Shown here one piece after another: positions 1 to 6,529 of a DNA stretch of 12,123 nt (within the stretch, counting starts at the first letter, position 1; each line of letters opens with the position of its first letter). Made by a program: the position numbers and the translations under genes. The DNA is taken from positions 1 through 12,123 of the forward strand of contig DXIA01000186.1 in NCBI GenBank assembly GCA_019113125.1, in the 5' to 3' direction. The notes beneath the pieces are model-generated. The model saw only the letters and a program-made list of their open reading frames with translations, had not been told where the DNA came from and did no database searches. Source of the stretch: Candidatus Pygmaiobacter gallistercoris (GTDB taxonomy: Bacteria > Bacillota > Clostridia > Oscillospirales > Ruminococcaceae).

Positions 1-600
1 GGCCAGATAGAGAAAGATCCAGGGCAGCAGCGGCACATAGTCGGAGGAGTGAAATCCCGGCCCGGGGAATCCCAGCGGAAAGAGCCATCTGCTCTGGTAC
101 AGCCCCGTCGGGAGCTGCAGCAGGCCAAAGATACAGGAGCCGTTCTGGGTTCCCCTGGTCATCAGGAAGAAAAGCAGACCGCCGCAGAACAGCACCCCGG
201 CGGGAATCCTGTTGAGCCAGCGTCCCGCAAAAGCCCAGAGCAGCGCCGCGATGCCAAGGAAATGCAGTACGCCGAATCGGATCAGCTGGTCCGGCATCAC
301 CGCCCAGGTAACCAGACTCAGCAGCATTCCGCATCCGAGCAGCAACCAGCCGCGTCTGCCGTTCTTATGACTCAGCTGGCTGGAAAATCCTGAAATGAAG
401 ATAAAGCTGCCGACGATCATCTGCTGCCAGAGCCTGCCGGGCCACGCCCAGTACCAGTCCAGGCGCACCCCGAACAGGGCGACCAGATCGTATAAGAGGT
501 GATAGGCGATCATATTTACAAGCACGAACCCGCGGATCGCATCCAGCGCCGCGAGACGTCCCTGTTTGTTGGTGATCCCGATGCTGGTTTTTTCTCTCAT
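1..600 (-). CDS. DUF1624 / HGSNAT-like membrane acyltransferase (partial, 3' end beyond left edge)
   Basis: An open frame of 200 codons reads from an ATG at 600-598 to the left edge with no stop. The N-terminus (RLAALDAIRGF at residues 15-25, followed by a hydrophobic stretch containing AYHLLYDL with His34) and the later IFISGF, IRFGVLHFLGIAAL and FPLG blocks fit the bacterial heparan-alpha-glucosaminide N-acetyltransferase-like family (DUF1624). About five hydrophobic segments are visible (roughly residues 21-45, 61-75, 84-100, 107-124, 134-150), so it is an inner-membrane protein. Known relatives are presumed to move acetyl groups across the membrane onto sugars; the substrate here is unknown. 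Its start overlaps the yeiL stop as ATGA, and the Shine-Dalgarno GAGGAG at 614-609, inside yeiL, is 8 bases away, so it should be translationally coupled to the regulator. Family call fairly sure; function inferred only from family. Confidence 0.75.
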   Translation of the reverse strand, partial: MREKTSIGITNKQGRLAALDAIRGFVLVNMIAYHLLYDLVALFGVRLDWYWAWPGRLWQQMIVGSFIFISGFSSQLSHKNGRRGWLLLGCGMLLSLVTWAVMPDQLIRFGVLHFLGIAALLWAFAGRWLNRIPAGVLFCGGLLFFLMTRGTQNGSCIFGLLQLPTGLYQSRWLFPLGFPGPGFHSSDYVPLLPWIFLYLA

Positions 601-1259
601 CCCTGCATCTCCTCTTCCAGCGCTTTGAGTCCGGCCCGGTTCTTGATCCGGTATCCCTCCGGGGTGTGCTCCAGCAGTCCCTGCCGGCAGAACTGTGCGA
701 GGACATAGAGCAGGTGCCGGTAGCTGACCTTTAAATATTCTGCGGTTTCGGTGTGCGGCTCGGTATACCAGCCCTCCATGCTGGTGAGCAGAATGTAGGA
801 GGCCAACCGGTATTTGAGTGGAAAATTCTGGTTCTGCGCATTGTTGCGGGCGCTGTTGTTGATCTTGCGCCCGAGGTAGAGACAAACCACCCGCAGAAAC
901 TTCGGATCATTGAGCACCCGGTCACCACAGCGGGTGAGGTCCAGCGCGATGCAGTAGCATCGGGTATGCGCCCGCACCCCCTTGGTGTAGCTCTCGGGAT
1001 CCAGCAGCTCCATATCCCCCAAAAAACTGGGCACCTCATAGAAATTGAAGAGGGTGACCCTTCCGTTCTTGAGGGTGGTGAACAGTTTTGCTCTGCCCTC
1101 TACCAGGTAATACAGCCGGGTCACCCGCTGCCCCTCCCGCAGGATCAGCCGGCCCGGTTCGAAGACCGCAAGGCTGACGTAGGGGCGGATATCGAAGGAG
1201 AAAAACTCTCTGAAATGATATCGCTGCATGATTTCTTCCAGTTTTTCCTCTTCCCGCAT
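597..1259 (-). CDS. yeiL: YeiL-type Crp/Fnr family transcriptional regulator
   Basis: A 220-residue cytoplasmic DNA-binding regulator. Residues about 25-110 form a cyclic-nucleotide-binding-like beta barrel (FEPGRLILREGQ, LYYLVEGRAKL, FLGDMELL). Residues about 165-195 form the winged helix-turn-helix, with ETAEYLKVSYRHLLYVLAQF at 171-190. That recognition helix, the preceding NQNFPLKYRLASYILL stretch and the ending GYRIKNRAGLKAL closely resemble what I recall of E. coli YeiL, a Crp/Fnr activator encoded divergently from rihB. Here too it faces away from nucleoside hydrolase genes, so it probably senses a nucleoside-linked signal and controls them. Cysteines at 101, 103, 111, 126 and 191 could allow redox or metal sensing, but this is speculation. 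The ATG at 1259-1257 has an AAGG Shine-Dalgarno at 1270-1267, 7 bases away. The stop overlaps the start of the membrane acyltransferase gene. Confidence 0.85.
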   Translation of the reverse strand: MREEEKLEEIMQRYHFREFFSFDIRPYVSLAVFEPGRLILREGQRVTRLYYLVEGRAKLFTTLKNGRVTLFNFYEVPSFLGDMELLDPESYTKGVRAHTRCYCIALDLTRCGDRVLNDPKFLRVVCLYLGRKINNSARNNAQNQNFPLKYRLASYILLTSMEGWYTEPHTETAEYLKVSYRHLLYVLAQFCRQGLLEHTPEGYRIKNRAGLKALEEEMQG

Positions 1260-1303
1260 AAAATCGCCTTCTTTTTTCCGCTTTGTGTGCTATTTCTCAT
1301 ATC

Positions 1304-1332
1304 ATTTTATCCCATCTGATGATAGGATGCAA
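1304..1332 (-). promoter_or_regulatory. Candidate sigma-A promoter of yeiL and the acyltransferase gene
   Basis: On the minus strand, TTGCAT (1332-1327), a 17-base spacer and TAAAAT (1309-1304) fit a sigma-A promoter with a good -10 and a weak -35. The start codon of yeiL is about 45 bases downstream. No comparably good plus-strand promoter for the first nucleoside hydrolase was found in this divergent 145-base gap, which suits a promoter that needs an activator. Confidence 0.45.
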
Positions 1333-1336
1333 TCAG
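1316..1336. promoter_or_regulatory. Possible operator: CTGAT-N11-ATCAG inverted repeat
   Basis: CTGAT at 1316-1320 and ATCAG at 1332-1336 are perfect inverted half-sites 11 bases apart. They lie in the divergent yeiL/hydrolase gap and overlap the proposed yeiL -35. The half-sites recall the TGAT/ATCA arms of Fnr-type sites, but the spacing is longer than the usual 4-6 bases. A dyad this short can arise by chance. Confidence 0.25.
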
Positions 1337-1404
1337 GTAATGAAAAGCAGACCGTCGATCTTTGTTGTCTGCGCGGTTCGGTTTATTCTGAAAGGAGCGA
1401 TTGC

Positions 1405-2349
1405 ATGAGTACGATACCCCTGATCCTCGATGTTGACACCGGGGTGGACGACGCCGTTGCGATTCTCTATGCGCTGGCCAATCCCCAGTTTGAGATTCTC
1501 GGCATCTCCACCGTCGCCGGCAACCAGACATTGGACAAGACCACCCACAACACCCTTGCCGTGCTGGAATACCTCGGCCGGCCCGAAATTCCGGTTGCCG
1601 CCGGTGCGGCCGCCCCCTGGATGCAGCCGCTGCACACCGCGCCGCAGGTGCATGGTGAAAATGGTCTCGGCAACGTCGAACTGCCCGCCCCCACCATCCG
1701 GCCGCAGCCGGAGGACGCCGTCGGCTGCATGCGCCGCTGGATCGAGAGCTGCGACCGTCCGGTGACCATCGCAGCGGTCGGCCCGCTGACCAACATCGCA
1801 CTGCTACTCAAATCCTGCCCCAACCTGAAATCCAGGATCGAGCGGATTGCGATCATGGGGGGCGGCGCCTTCCGCGGCAATGCCAGCCCCGTTTCGGAGT
1901 TCAACATCTATGTTGACCCCGAGGCCGCGCGGATGGTCTTCGCCTCCGGGGTTCCACTGCTGATGTGCGGGCTGGACGTGACGATGAAGGCCTACGCGAC
2001 AAAGGAGGACATCGACGCCTTTGCTGCGATCGGCAACCGCGCCGGTCAGATGTGCGCTGATATCTTCCGTTTTTACTACGACTTCCACATGAGCGGTGTT
2101 CGGGGCAAGCTGCCCGGCTGCGCCATTCACGACGCCGTGCCGGTGATGGCGCTGATCCACCCCGAGCTCTTCCATGGAGAGGATGCGTATGTCGAGGTGG
2201 ATCTTGACGGGGTGTATACCCGCGGCTGCACCGCGGCCGATTTTCGGGATCGCGGACGGCTCGCCGACAAGAATACCCATGTCATCCTCGATCTGGACCG
2301 TGAAACCTTTATCCGCCAGCTGCAGGACGCGGCTGCGCGTCTTTGCTGA
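1405..2349 (+). CDS. Ribonucleoside hydrolase (RihA/RihB-like, IUNH family), first of a tandem pair
   Basis: A 314-residue enzyme that hydrolyses the N-glycosidic bond of ribonucleosides to give ribose and a free base. The calcium-binding DxDxGxDD signature is at residues 9-16 (DVDTGVDD). VHGENGLG with His83, AVGPLTN at 124-130, EFN at 165-167 and the late His242-Asp243 pair complete the active site. The His83/His242 pattern, MCGLDVT and the C-terminal YVEVD...GRL stretch are closest to pyrimidine-preferring RihA/RihB. The ATG at 1405 is chosen because it follows AAAGGAG (1391-1397) at a good distance; the open frame extends to 1228, but that part would encode divergent promoter DNA. It faces yeiL and is followed 14 bases later by a second hydrolase. 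Family certain; base preference inferred. Confidence 0.9.
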   Translation: MSTIPLILDVDTGVDDAVAILYALANPQFEILGISTVAGNQTLDKTTHNTLAVLEYLGRPEIPVAAGAAAPWMQPLHTAPQVHGENGLGNVELPAPTIRPQPEDAVGCMRRWIESCDRPVTIAAVGPLTNIALLLKSCPNLKSRIERIAIMGGGAFRGNASPVSEFNIYVDPEAARMVFASGVPLLMCGLDVTMKAYATKEDIDAFAAIGNRAGQMCADIFRFYYDFHMSGVRGKLPGCAIHDAVPVMALIHPELFHGEDAYVEVDLDGVYTRGCTAADFRDRGRLADKNTHVILDLDRETFIRQLQDAAARLC

Positions 2350-2363
2350 AGGAGGGAATCATC

Positions 2364-3302
2364 TTGACCAAACGACCTGTTGTCATCGACTGCGATCCGG
2401 GGGTGGACGACACCCTCGCTATCTGTCTTGCCGCCAGTCGCCCCGAACTGGATATCCGCGCAATCAATCCGGTTGCCGGCAATGTCGGGTATGAGAGCAC
2501 TTCCCAGAATGCGCTGAGACTGGCCGATCTGCTCGGCATCGACTGCCGTGTCGGCCGCGGCGCAACCGAGCCGCTGATCGCTCCCTGCCGCACTGCCGGC
2601 GCGATCCACGGGCAGGGCGGTCTTGGCGGCTACCAGCTGCCTGAGGCCCACCGGGACTTTGACCCGGACTACGCCTGGGATGTACTGGCACAGGAGGCCC
2701 GTCGCGCCGGAGGAGAGCTTGAGGTTGTCGCGCTCGGGCCAATGACCAACCTCGCAATTGCGCTGACACGGTACCCCGAATTGAAAAAGCTGATCCGCAA
2801 GATCACCGTCATGGCCGGCACCGCCGGTCAGGGGAACACCAATGTGTATGCGGAGTTCAACGCCTGGGTGGATCCGCACGCCTGCGAAATCGTCTTTCAG
2901 TCCGGTATTCCCATCGCCATGTGCGGGCTGGACGGCAACGATACCTGCTGCATGAACGGCGAGGAGATTTCGGAGATCTTTGACCGCCCCTGCCGGATCT
3001 CGGACGTCGTCCGCCATGTCGCGCACTTTATCCACGACCGCAACACCATCCAGTGGCATATGACTGGGTCCACCATCCACGATCTGGTCACAATGGCCTG
3101 CTTTGTTGATCCCTCGATCGCGGTGTACGAGCCCTGCTACACCACCTGCGAGACCCGCAGCAGCGTCTCGTTCGGTCAGACGGTGGTAGACCTCTACCAT
3201 GTCAGCGGCAAAAAGCCGAATGTGGATGTCCTGCGCAGCGCGGACAAGGCGCGGTTTCTGGACCTTTTGCGCGGCATGATGAGCTGGTACACTGAGCACT
3301 GA
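2364..3302 (+). CDS. Nucleoside hydrolase (IUNH family), diverged second paralogue
   Basis: A 312-residue nucleoside hydrolase. DxDxGxDD (DCDPGVDD) is at residues 9-16, AIHGQGGLG with His82, ALGPMTN at 123-129, AEFN ending at Asn166, and His239-Asp240, so all metal and catalytic positions are kept. The start is taken as TTG at 2364 because AAGGAGGG (2349-2356) begins on the last base of the upstream gene's stop codon and sits 8 bases away; an earlier TTG at 2343 has no ribosome site. It differs strongly from its neighbour after residue 190: GLDVT becomes GLDGNDTCCM, and the stretch up to the catalytic His (HFIHDRNTIQWHMTGS) and the C-terminus (FGQTVVDLYHVSGKKPNVDV) are distinct. A different nucleoside preference or ribose-modified substrate is likely. 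It is cotranscribed with the first hydrolase and followed by a terminator. Confidence 0.88.
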   Translation: MTKRPVVIDCDPGVDDTLAICLAASRPELDIRAINPVAGNVGYESTSQNALRLADLLGIDCRVGRGATEPLIAPCRTAGAIHGQGGLGGYQLPEAHRDFDPDYAWDVLAQEARRAGGELEVVALGPMTNLAIALTRYPELKKLIRKITVMAGTAGQGNTNVYAEFNAWVDPHACEIVFQSGIPIAMCGLDGNDTCCMNGEEISEIFDRPCRISDVVRHVAHFIHDRNTIQWHMTGSTIHDLVTMACFVDPSIAVYEPCYTTCETRSSVSFGQTVVDLYHVSGKKPNVDVLRSADKARFLDLLRGMMSWYTEH

Positions 3303-3313
3303 TCGATCAAAAG

Positions 3314-3343
3314 CAAAAGCCCTGACATCTGTCAGGGCTTTTG
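3314..3343. terminator. Bidirectional intrinsic terminator between the hydrolase pair and dacA
   Basis: A perfect 13-base-pair stem (CAAAAGCCCTGAC at 3314-3326 paired with 3331-3343) encloses the loop ATCT. The outer A/T pairs supply a short T run in both directions. It starts 12 bases after the hydrolase stop and abuts the dacA stop at 3344-3346, so it can end both convergent transcripts. Confidence 0.85.
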
Positions 3344-4759
3344 TCATTGATATCGTTTGCTCTTCGGCTGCCTGCCCGCCGTGCCGGAATCCGTCTTTGT
3401 TTTCTGGGGGATCTGCTCCACCGGCTGAACAGCCGGACCGGGTATTGAAAGGTACAAGCTCTTTTTTACGGCATTTCGCCGTTTCCAGCTGCGGACCGCG
3501 CGGCGGAGATCATACCGCAGCCGGACATAAAGCAGCAGCAGAATGAAAAGTGCAAGCGCCGCACCCGCGACAATTGCCAGCGACCAGAGCACGACCGTCA
3601 TGATATCAGATCCGGACTGTTTCTCCGTCGCGCTCTCTGCCGACGCGCCGGTCGAGGCCAGCGGCAGCACATACTCCAGCCGGGTACTGCCGAGCTGGAC
3701 ATACTGTGTTCCGGTATCCTCCGTCAGGGAAAAGTCGACCTTGACGGTGACGCTGTATTGGTCTCCTTGCTCCACATGGTACCGGGTGGTAATATCCTTC
3801 GCATCCATCCCGCCGGCGAGCAGAAGTTTGACCGGTTCGGTCGAGGTCAACTGCACCTCACTTGCATCCACCTTGAGCGCCAGCTCCTGCGGGGTAATGG
3901 TGATCTCGGAAAAAGCGGAAAATCCATAATTCAGCAGCGCAATGGTATCCTGATACATCGTATTGTTGCTCGGTTCGGCAAGAACGACGCAGATCAGCGT
4001 CCGCCCGTCCCGCTGTGCAACCGAGACAAGGGTGTGTTTCGCCTCGGTCGTGTAACCGCTCTTGGCACCGATCACGTCCGGGTCATAATAGCTGGTAAAG
4101 TCAAACACCAGCTTGTTGCCCGCGCCGATCGCACGGGATTCAGGCTGCAGGTTGGTCGGCGGGATCTCATATTCCGTCGCCGAAAACACCCGCAAAAAAT
4201 CCTCGTTTTGGATCGCTTCACGGGTGATGAGGGCCATATCCCGAGCCGTTGTCAGGTGCGCGGGATCATCCAGTCCGTTGGCGTTGACAAAATGGGTGTT
4301 GGTCGCCCCGATCTCTGCCGCCCGGTCATTCATCATCCCGACAAACTCTTCGATCGTACCGCCGACCGTCTCTGCCACACCGTTGGCGGCATCGTTGGCC
4401 GAGGGCAGCATCGTCGCCATCAGCGCCTGCTCCATCGTCAGCGTCTCTCCGGGAGAGAGTGCGATGTGGCTGGCGTCGCGGGGCACGCTGAAAACCGCAG
4501 TTTCGCTCATGGTCACAATGTCATCCCAGCTGCTGTTTTCCACCGCCAGCAACGTGGTCATGATCTTGGTGATCGAGGCGGGCGGAAGTTGGGCATCCAT
4601 ATTCTTTTCAACCAAAACCTGGCCGCTCTCTGCATCCATCAGACAGGCCGCACCGGCAGAAAGACTTGGCAAAGCGGTCTCCTCGGTCGCCGCCCCAACC
4701 GTCGTTGCCGTCGCGCAGAACAGCAGCGCGGCACAGCAGGCGAATAGTCTTTTGAGCAA
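3344..4759 (-). CDS. dacA: D-alanyl-D-alanine carboxypeptidase (penicillin-binding protein, DacA/DacF type)
   Basis: A 471-residue exported enzyme that trims the terminal D-Ala from peptidoglycan stem peptides. A signal peptide covers about residues 1-23 (KR, then a hydrophobic stretch ending VGA). The serine-peptidase S11 motifs are all present: SITK at 62-65, SAN at 120-122 and KSG at 233-235. A PBP5-type beta-rich C-terminal domain follows at about 285-370. Residues about 386-412 form one strong transmembrane helix, followed by a basic tail of roughly 58 residues (YVRLRYDLRRAVRSWKRR...) predicted to be cytoplasmic. Classical PBP5 uses an amphipathic helix instead, so this anchor and tail are notable. 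The start is TTG (4759-4757), because the frame is closed just upstream by TGA at 4768-4766; a weak GGGATG site lies 9 bases ahead. dacA versus dacF or dacB naming is uncertain. Confidence 0.88.
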   Translation of the reverse strand: MLKRLFACCAALLFCATATTVGAATEETALPSLSAGAACLMDAESGQVLVEKNMDAQLPPASITKIMTTLLAVENSSWDDIVTMSETAVFSVPRDASHIALSPGETLTMEQALMATMLPSANDAANGVAETVGGTIEEFVGMMNDRAAEIGATNTHFVNANGLDDPAHLTTARDMALITREAIQNEDFLRVFSATEYEIPPTNLQPESRAIGAGNKLVFDFTSYYDPDVIGAKSGYTTEAKHTLVSVAQRDGRTLICVVLAEPSNNTMYQDTIALLNYGFSAFSEITITPQELALKVDASEVQLTSTEPVKLLLAGGMDAKDITTRYHVEQGDQYSVTVKVDFSLTEDTGTQYVQLGSTRLEYVLPLASTGASAESATEKQSGSDIMTVVLWSLAIVAGAALALFILLLLYVRLRYDLRRAVRSWKRRNAVKKSLYLSIPGPAVQPVEQIPQKTKTDSGTAGRQPKSKRYQ

Positions 4760-4870
4760 ATGTAGTCACATCCCTGTGTTTTTTCTGATCGATGGCCGCG
4801 CTCCGCAGGCGGGCCTCCTTAGTATGCCGTTTTTTTCAAAAATCCATGCATTCCCGATCCAATCTACCTT

Positions 4871-4879
4871 ATTTTAACA
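4871..4879 (-). promoter_or_regulatory. Candidate extended -10 promoter of dacA
   Basis: TG-T-TAAAAT reads on the minus strand from 4879 to 4871. No convincing -35 lies 17 bases upstream, where only a T run (4899-4894) is present. The implied leader is about 105 bases. Other sites within the leader cannot be excluded. Confidence 0.35.
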
Positions 4880-4906
4880 CAGCCATCCGTCTCAAAAAAG
4901 TCTTTT

Positions 4907-4941
4907 CCGCATCTGAAAATGTGAAAAATATGCGGGTTTTT
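4907..4941. repeat. Inverted repeat CCGCAT / ATGCGG followed by a T run
   Basis: CCGCAT (4907-4912) and ATGCGG (4930-4935) are perfect inverted arms 17 bases apart, followed by GTTTTTT on the plus strand. It lies in the 276-base divergent gap between dacA and the HAD gene, where no plus-strand gene precedes it. It could be a regulatory dyad or a remnant terminator. The long AT-rich loop makes a stable hairpin doubtful. Confidence 0.25.
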
Positions 4942-4964
4942 TCGACTTTCTTTTTCCTTTTCCG

Positions 4965-4993
4965 TTGAGTTTCGCGCCCACCGGCTGTATAAT
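4965..4993 (+). promoter_or_regulatory. Sigma-A promoter of the HAD phosphatase gene
   Basis: TTGAGT (4965-4970), a 17-base spacer and a perfect TATAAT (4988-4993) form a clear sigma-A promoter. The expected transcript start is near 5000, leaving a leader of about 36 bases before the ATG at 5036. Confidence 0.75.
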
Positions 4994-5035
4994 GGGTAGG
5001 TCAATTTCAACAAAACAAATGGGGTGTTTTTGTCT

Positions 5036-5701
5036 ATGATCCGATCGGTGATCTTCGATATGGACGGTCTTCTGCTGGATACCGAGCGGCTGTCGATGAG
5101 CTGCTGGCACCGCGCACTGTCCGAGCTCGGCCTTCCCTTCTCCGAATCGCTGATCCTCTCCTGCCGCGGCCGAAGTCCCCGGGATATGGAGCCTGTTTTC
5201 AGCCGGTTCTACCATTCCGTGCTCGACTTTTCCGGTCTTTACGCCCGCAAAAATCAGCTGATGGATGAGGTCACCGCACAGGAGGGAGAGCATCTCAAGG
5301 TCGGCGCGCTCACTCTATTGCGATGGCTCAAAAAAGAGGGGTACACTACCTCGCTCGCAACCTCAACCGATGAGGAGCGCGCCTCCCACCGGCTGCAGCG
5401 GGTCGGCATCCTTGATTGCTTTGACCAGCTCGTTTTCGGCCCGATGGTCTCCCGCTACAAACCGGCACCCGACATCTTTCTCAAAGCGATCGAGCTTTTG
5501 GGGCAAAAGCCCGAAGAATGCCTTGTGCTGGAGGATTCTCCCAACGGGATCCGGGCAGCCCATGCCGCCGGCGCCAAACCGATGATGATTAGTGATCTCT
5601 CTCGACCCGACAAAGAGCTGCAGGCGCTGCTCTGGGCTGAGGGGGTCACCCTGCTCGATGCTATTTTGCTGCTGGAAGAGGACCGCGCCGCACAGAAATA
5701 A
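5036..5701 (+). CDS. HAD superfamily phosphatase, beta-phosphoglucomutase-like subgroup
   Basis: A 221-residue cytoplasmic hydrolase that uses an aspartate nucleophile to act on phosphorylated small molecules. Motif I is FDMDGLLLDTE, with Asp8 and Asp10. A helical cap domain occupies about residues 15-85. Motif II is in SLATSTD (Thr109), motif III is Lys142 in YKPAPDIF, and motif IV is LEDSPNG (Glu166-Asp167). This is the layout shared by beta-phosphoglucomutases, sugar phosphatases and pseudouridine-5'-phosphatases, and the substrate cannot be told from sequence. A nucleotide- or sugar-phosphate role would suit the neighbours but is unproven. The ATG at 5036 is preferred over an in-frame GTG at 5024, because GGGG at 5021-5024 can serve as a weak ribosome site for the ATG and nothing precedes the GTG. 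It is a single-gene unit with its own promoter and terminator. Confidence 0.85.
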   Translation: MIRSVIFDMDGLLLDTERLSMSCWHRALSELGLPFSESLILSCRGRSPRDMEPVFSRFYHSVLDFSGLYARKNQLMDEVTAQEGEHLKVGALTLLRWLKKEGYTTSLATSTDEERASHRLQRVGILDCFDQLVFGPMVSRYKPAPDIFLKAIELLGQKPEECLVLEDSPNGIRAAHAAGAKPMMISDLSRPDKELQALLWAEGVTLLDAILLLEEDRAAQK

Positions 5702-5734
5702 AAAAGGGAAGGTTTTACCTTCCCTTTTTTATTT
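5696..5734. terminator. Bidirectional intrinsic terminator between the HAD gene and udp
   Basis: A perfect 18-base-pair stem (AAATAAAAAAGGGAAGGT at 5696-5713 paired with 5717-5734) has a TTT loop. Six T residues follow the GC core in both orientations. The left arm includes the HAD stop codon (5699-5701), and the udp stop codon is 10 bases beyond the right arm, so one hairpin serves both convergent genes. Confidence 0.9.
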
Positions 5735-5743
5735 GGATTTTGA

Positions 5744-6505
5744 TCAGACCCCGGCGAGAATCTCCACCGCACGGATCGCGGTGCGGATGGCGCCGGTGGT
5801 GTCGTGGCACTCCTGCTGATCCAGACCGGCCTTCTCCCGCTCCTGATTCCAGACGCAGAGCATCACCGCGCCGGCGTGTACCCGCAGCACCTGGCTGACA
5901 CAGTAGAGCGCCGCGGTCTCCATCTCGCTGCCCAATGCGCCACCCTTGATCCAGGCCTGCCATTTGTTCTCCAGTTCATAGCTCACCGGCATCCGCTCGG
6001 GGCTGTGCTGGCCGTAGAAACTGTCCTTGCACTGAACAATCCCGGTGTGATGTACCATTCCCAGCTCTTCCGCCGCCTGCCGCAGCGCGATGGTGATGTC
6101 GATGTCCGCAATTGCGGGGAACTCGATCGGGAGATACTCCTTGCTGGTGCCCTCCTGCCGGATGGCGCCCTGCACCACCACCAGATCCCCGGCCTTGACC
6201 TCCAGCTGCATCCCACCGCAGGTGCCGACCCGGATCAGGTGCGAGACGCCGAGCATGTGGAGCTCCTCCACCCCGATCGCGGTCGAGGGGCCGCCCATGC
6301 CGGTGCTCATAACCAGCACCTTGACCCCCTTGGTCTCCGCCAGCCAGCTGGTATATTCACGGTTCTGCCCGATCTTTTTCGCATTCTCCATCAGTGCGGC
6401 GATCTTCTCCACCCGGCCGGGATCACCAGGCAGAATCGCATAATCCGCCCCCTCAAGATCCGCCTTGCAGAGCCCGATATGATACATCTTTTCCTTTTGT
6501 TCCAT
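5744..6505 (-). CDS. udp: Uridine phosphorylase
   Basis: A 253-residue cytoplasmic enzyme of the nucleoside phosphorylase family (PNP_UDP_1). It splits uridine with phosphate into uracil and ribose-1-phosphate. Visible features are ILPGDPGR at 24-31 (phosphate-binding Gly and Arg), MSTGMGGPS at 66-74, IRVGTCGG at 91-98 (Arg92 and Thr95 bind phosphate and ribose), DSFYGQHSPE at 161-170 (the uracil-recognition loop, in the Firmicute form) and SEMETAALY at 193-201 (ribose-binding Met and Glu). Length matches the family. The ATG at 6505-6503 follows AGGG in a purine-rich stretch. It lies 97 bases downstream of glgP on the same strand and has its own promoter in that gap. With the two hydrolases it gives a second, energy-conserving route for pyrimidine nucleosides. 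Uridine rather than purine specificity rests on the FYGQ loop. Confidence 0.9.
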   Translation of the reverse strand: MEQKEKMYHIGLCKADLEGADYAILPGDPGRVEKIAALMENAKKIGQNREYTSWLAETKGVKVLVMSTGMGGPSTAIGVEELHMLGVSHLIRVGTCGGMQLEVKAGDLVVVQGAIRQEGTSKEYLPIEFPAIADIDITIALRQAAEELGMVHHTGIVQCKDSFYGQHSPERMPVSYELENKWQAWIKGGALGSEMETAALYCVSQVLRVHAGAVMLCVWNQEREKAGLDQQECHDTTGAIRTAIRAVEILAGV

Positions 6506-6529
6506 CCGTTTTCCCTGCCTTTCTTCGAT

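Noticed and set aside
1362..1389. TTGTTG-16-TATTCT as the promoter of the first hydrolase
   Set aside because: The -10 would end just before the ribosome site, so the transcript would start inside or after it.
1228..1404. N-terminal extension of the first nucleoside hydrolase
   Set aside because: The extra 59 residues would encode the divergent promoter and the 5' end of yeiL; the family begins at the DxDxGxDD motif, and AAAGGAG precedes the ATG at 1405.
2127..3347. A 406-codon open frame on the minus strand opposite the hydrolase pair
   Set aside because: It is antisense to two clear enzymes, shows no family resemblance, and long mirror frames are common in GC-rich coding DNA.
3758..4747. 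A 329-codon plus-strand frame opposite dacA
   Set aside because: dacA has all its catalytic motifs in order; the opposite frame is rich in Arg, His and Gly and has no recognisable domain.
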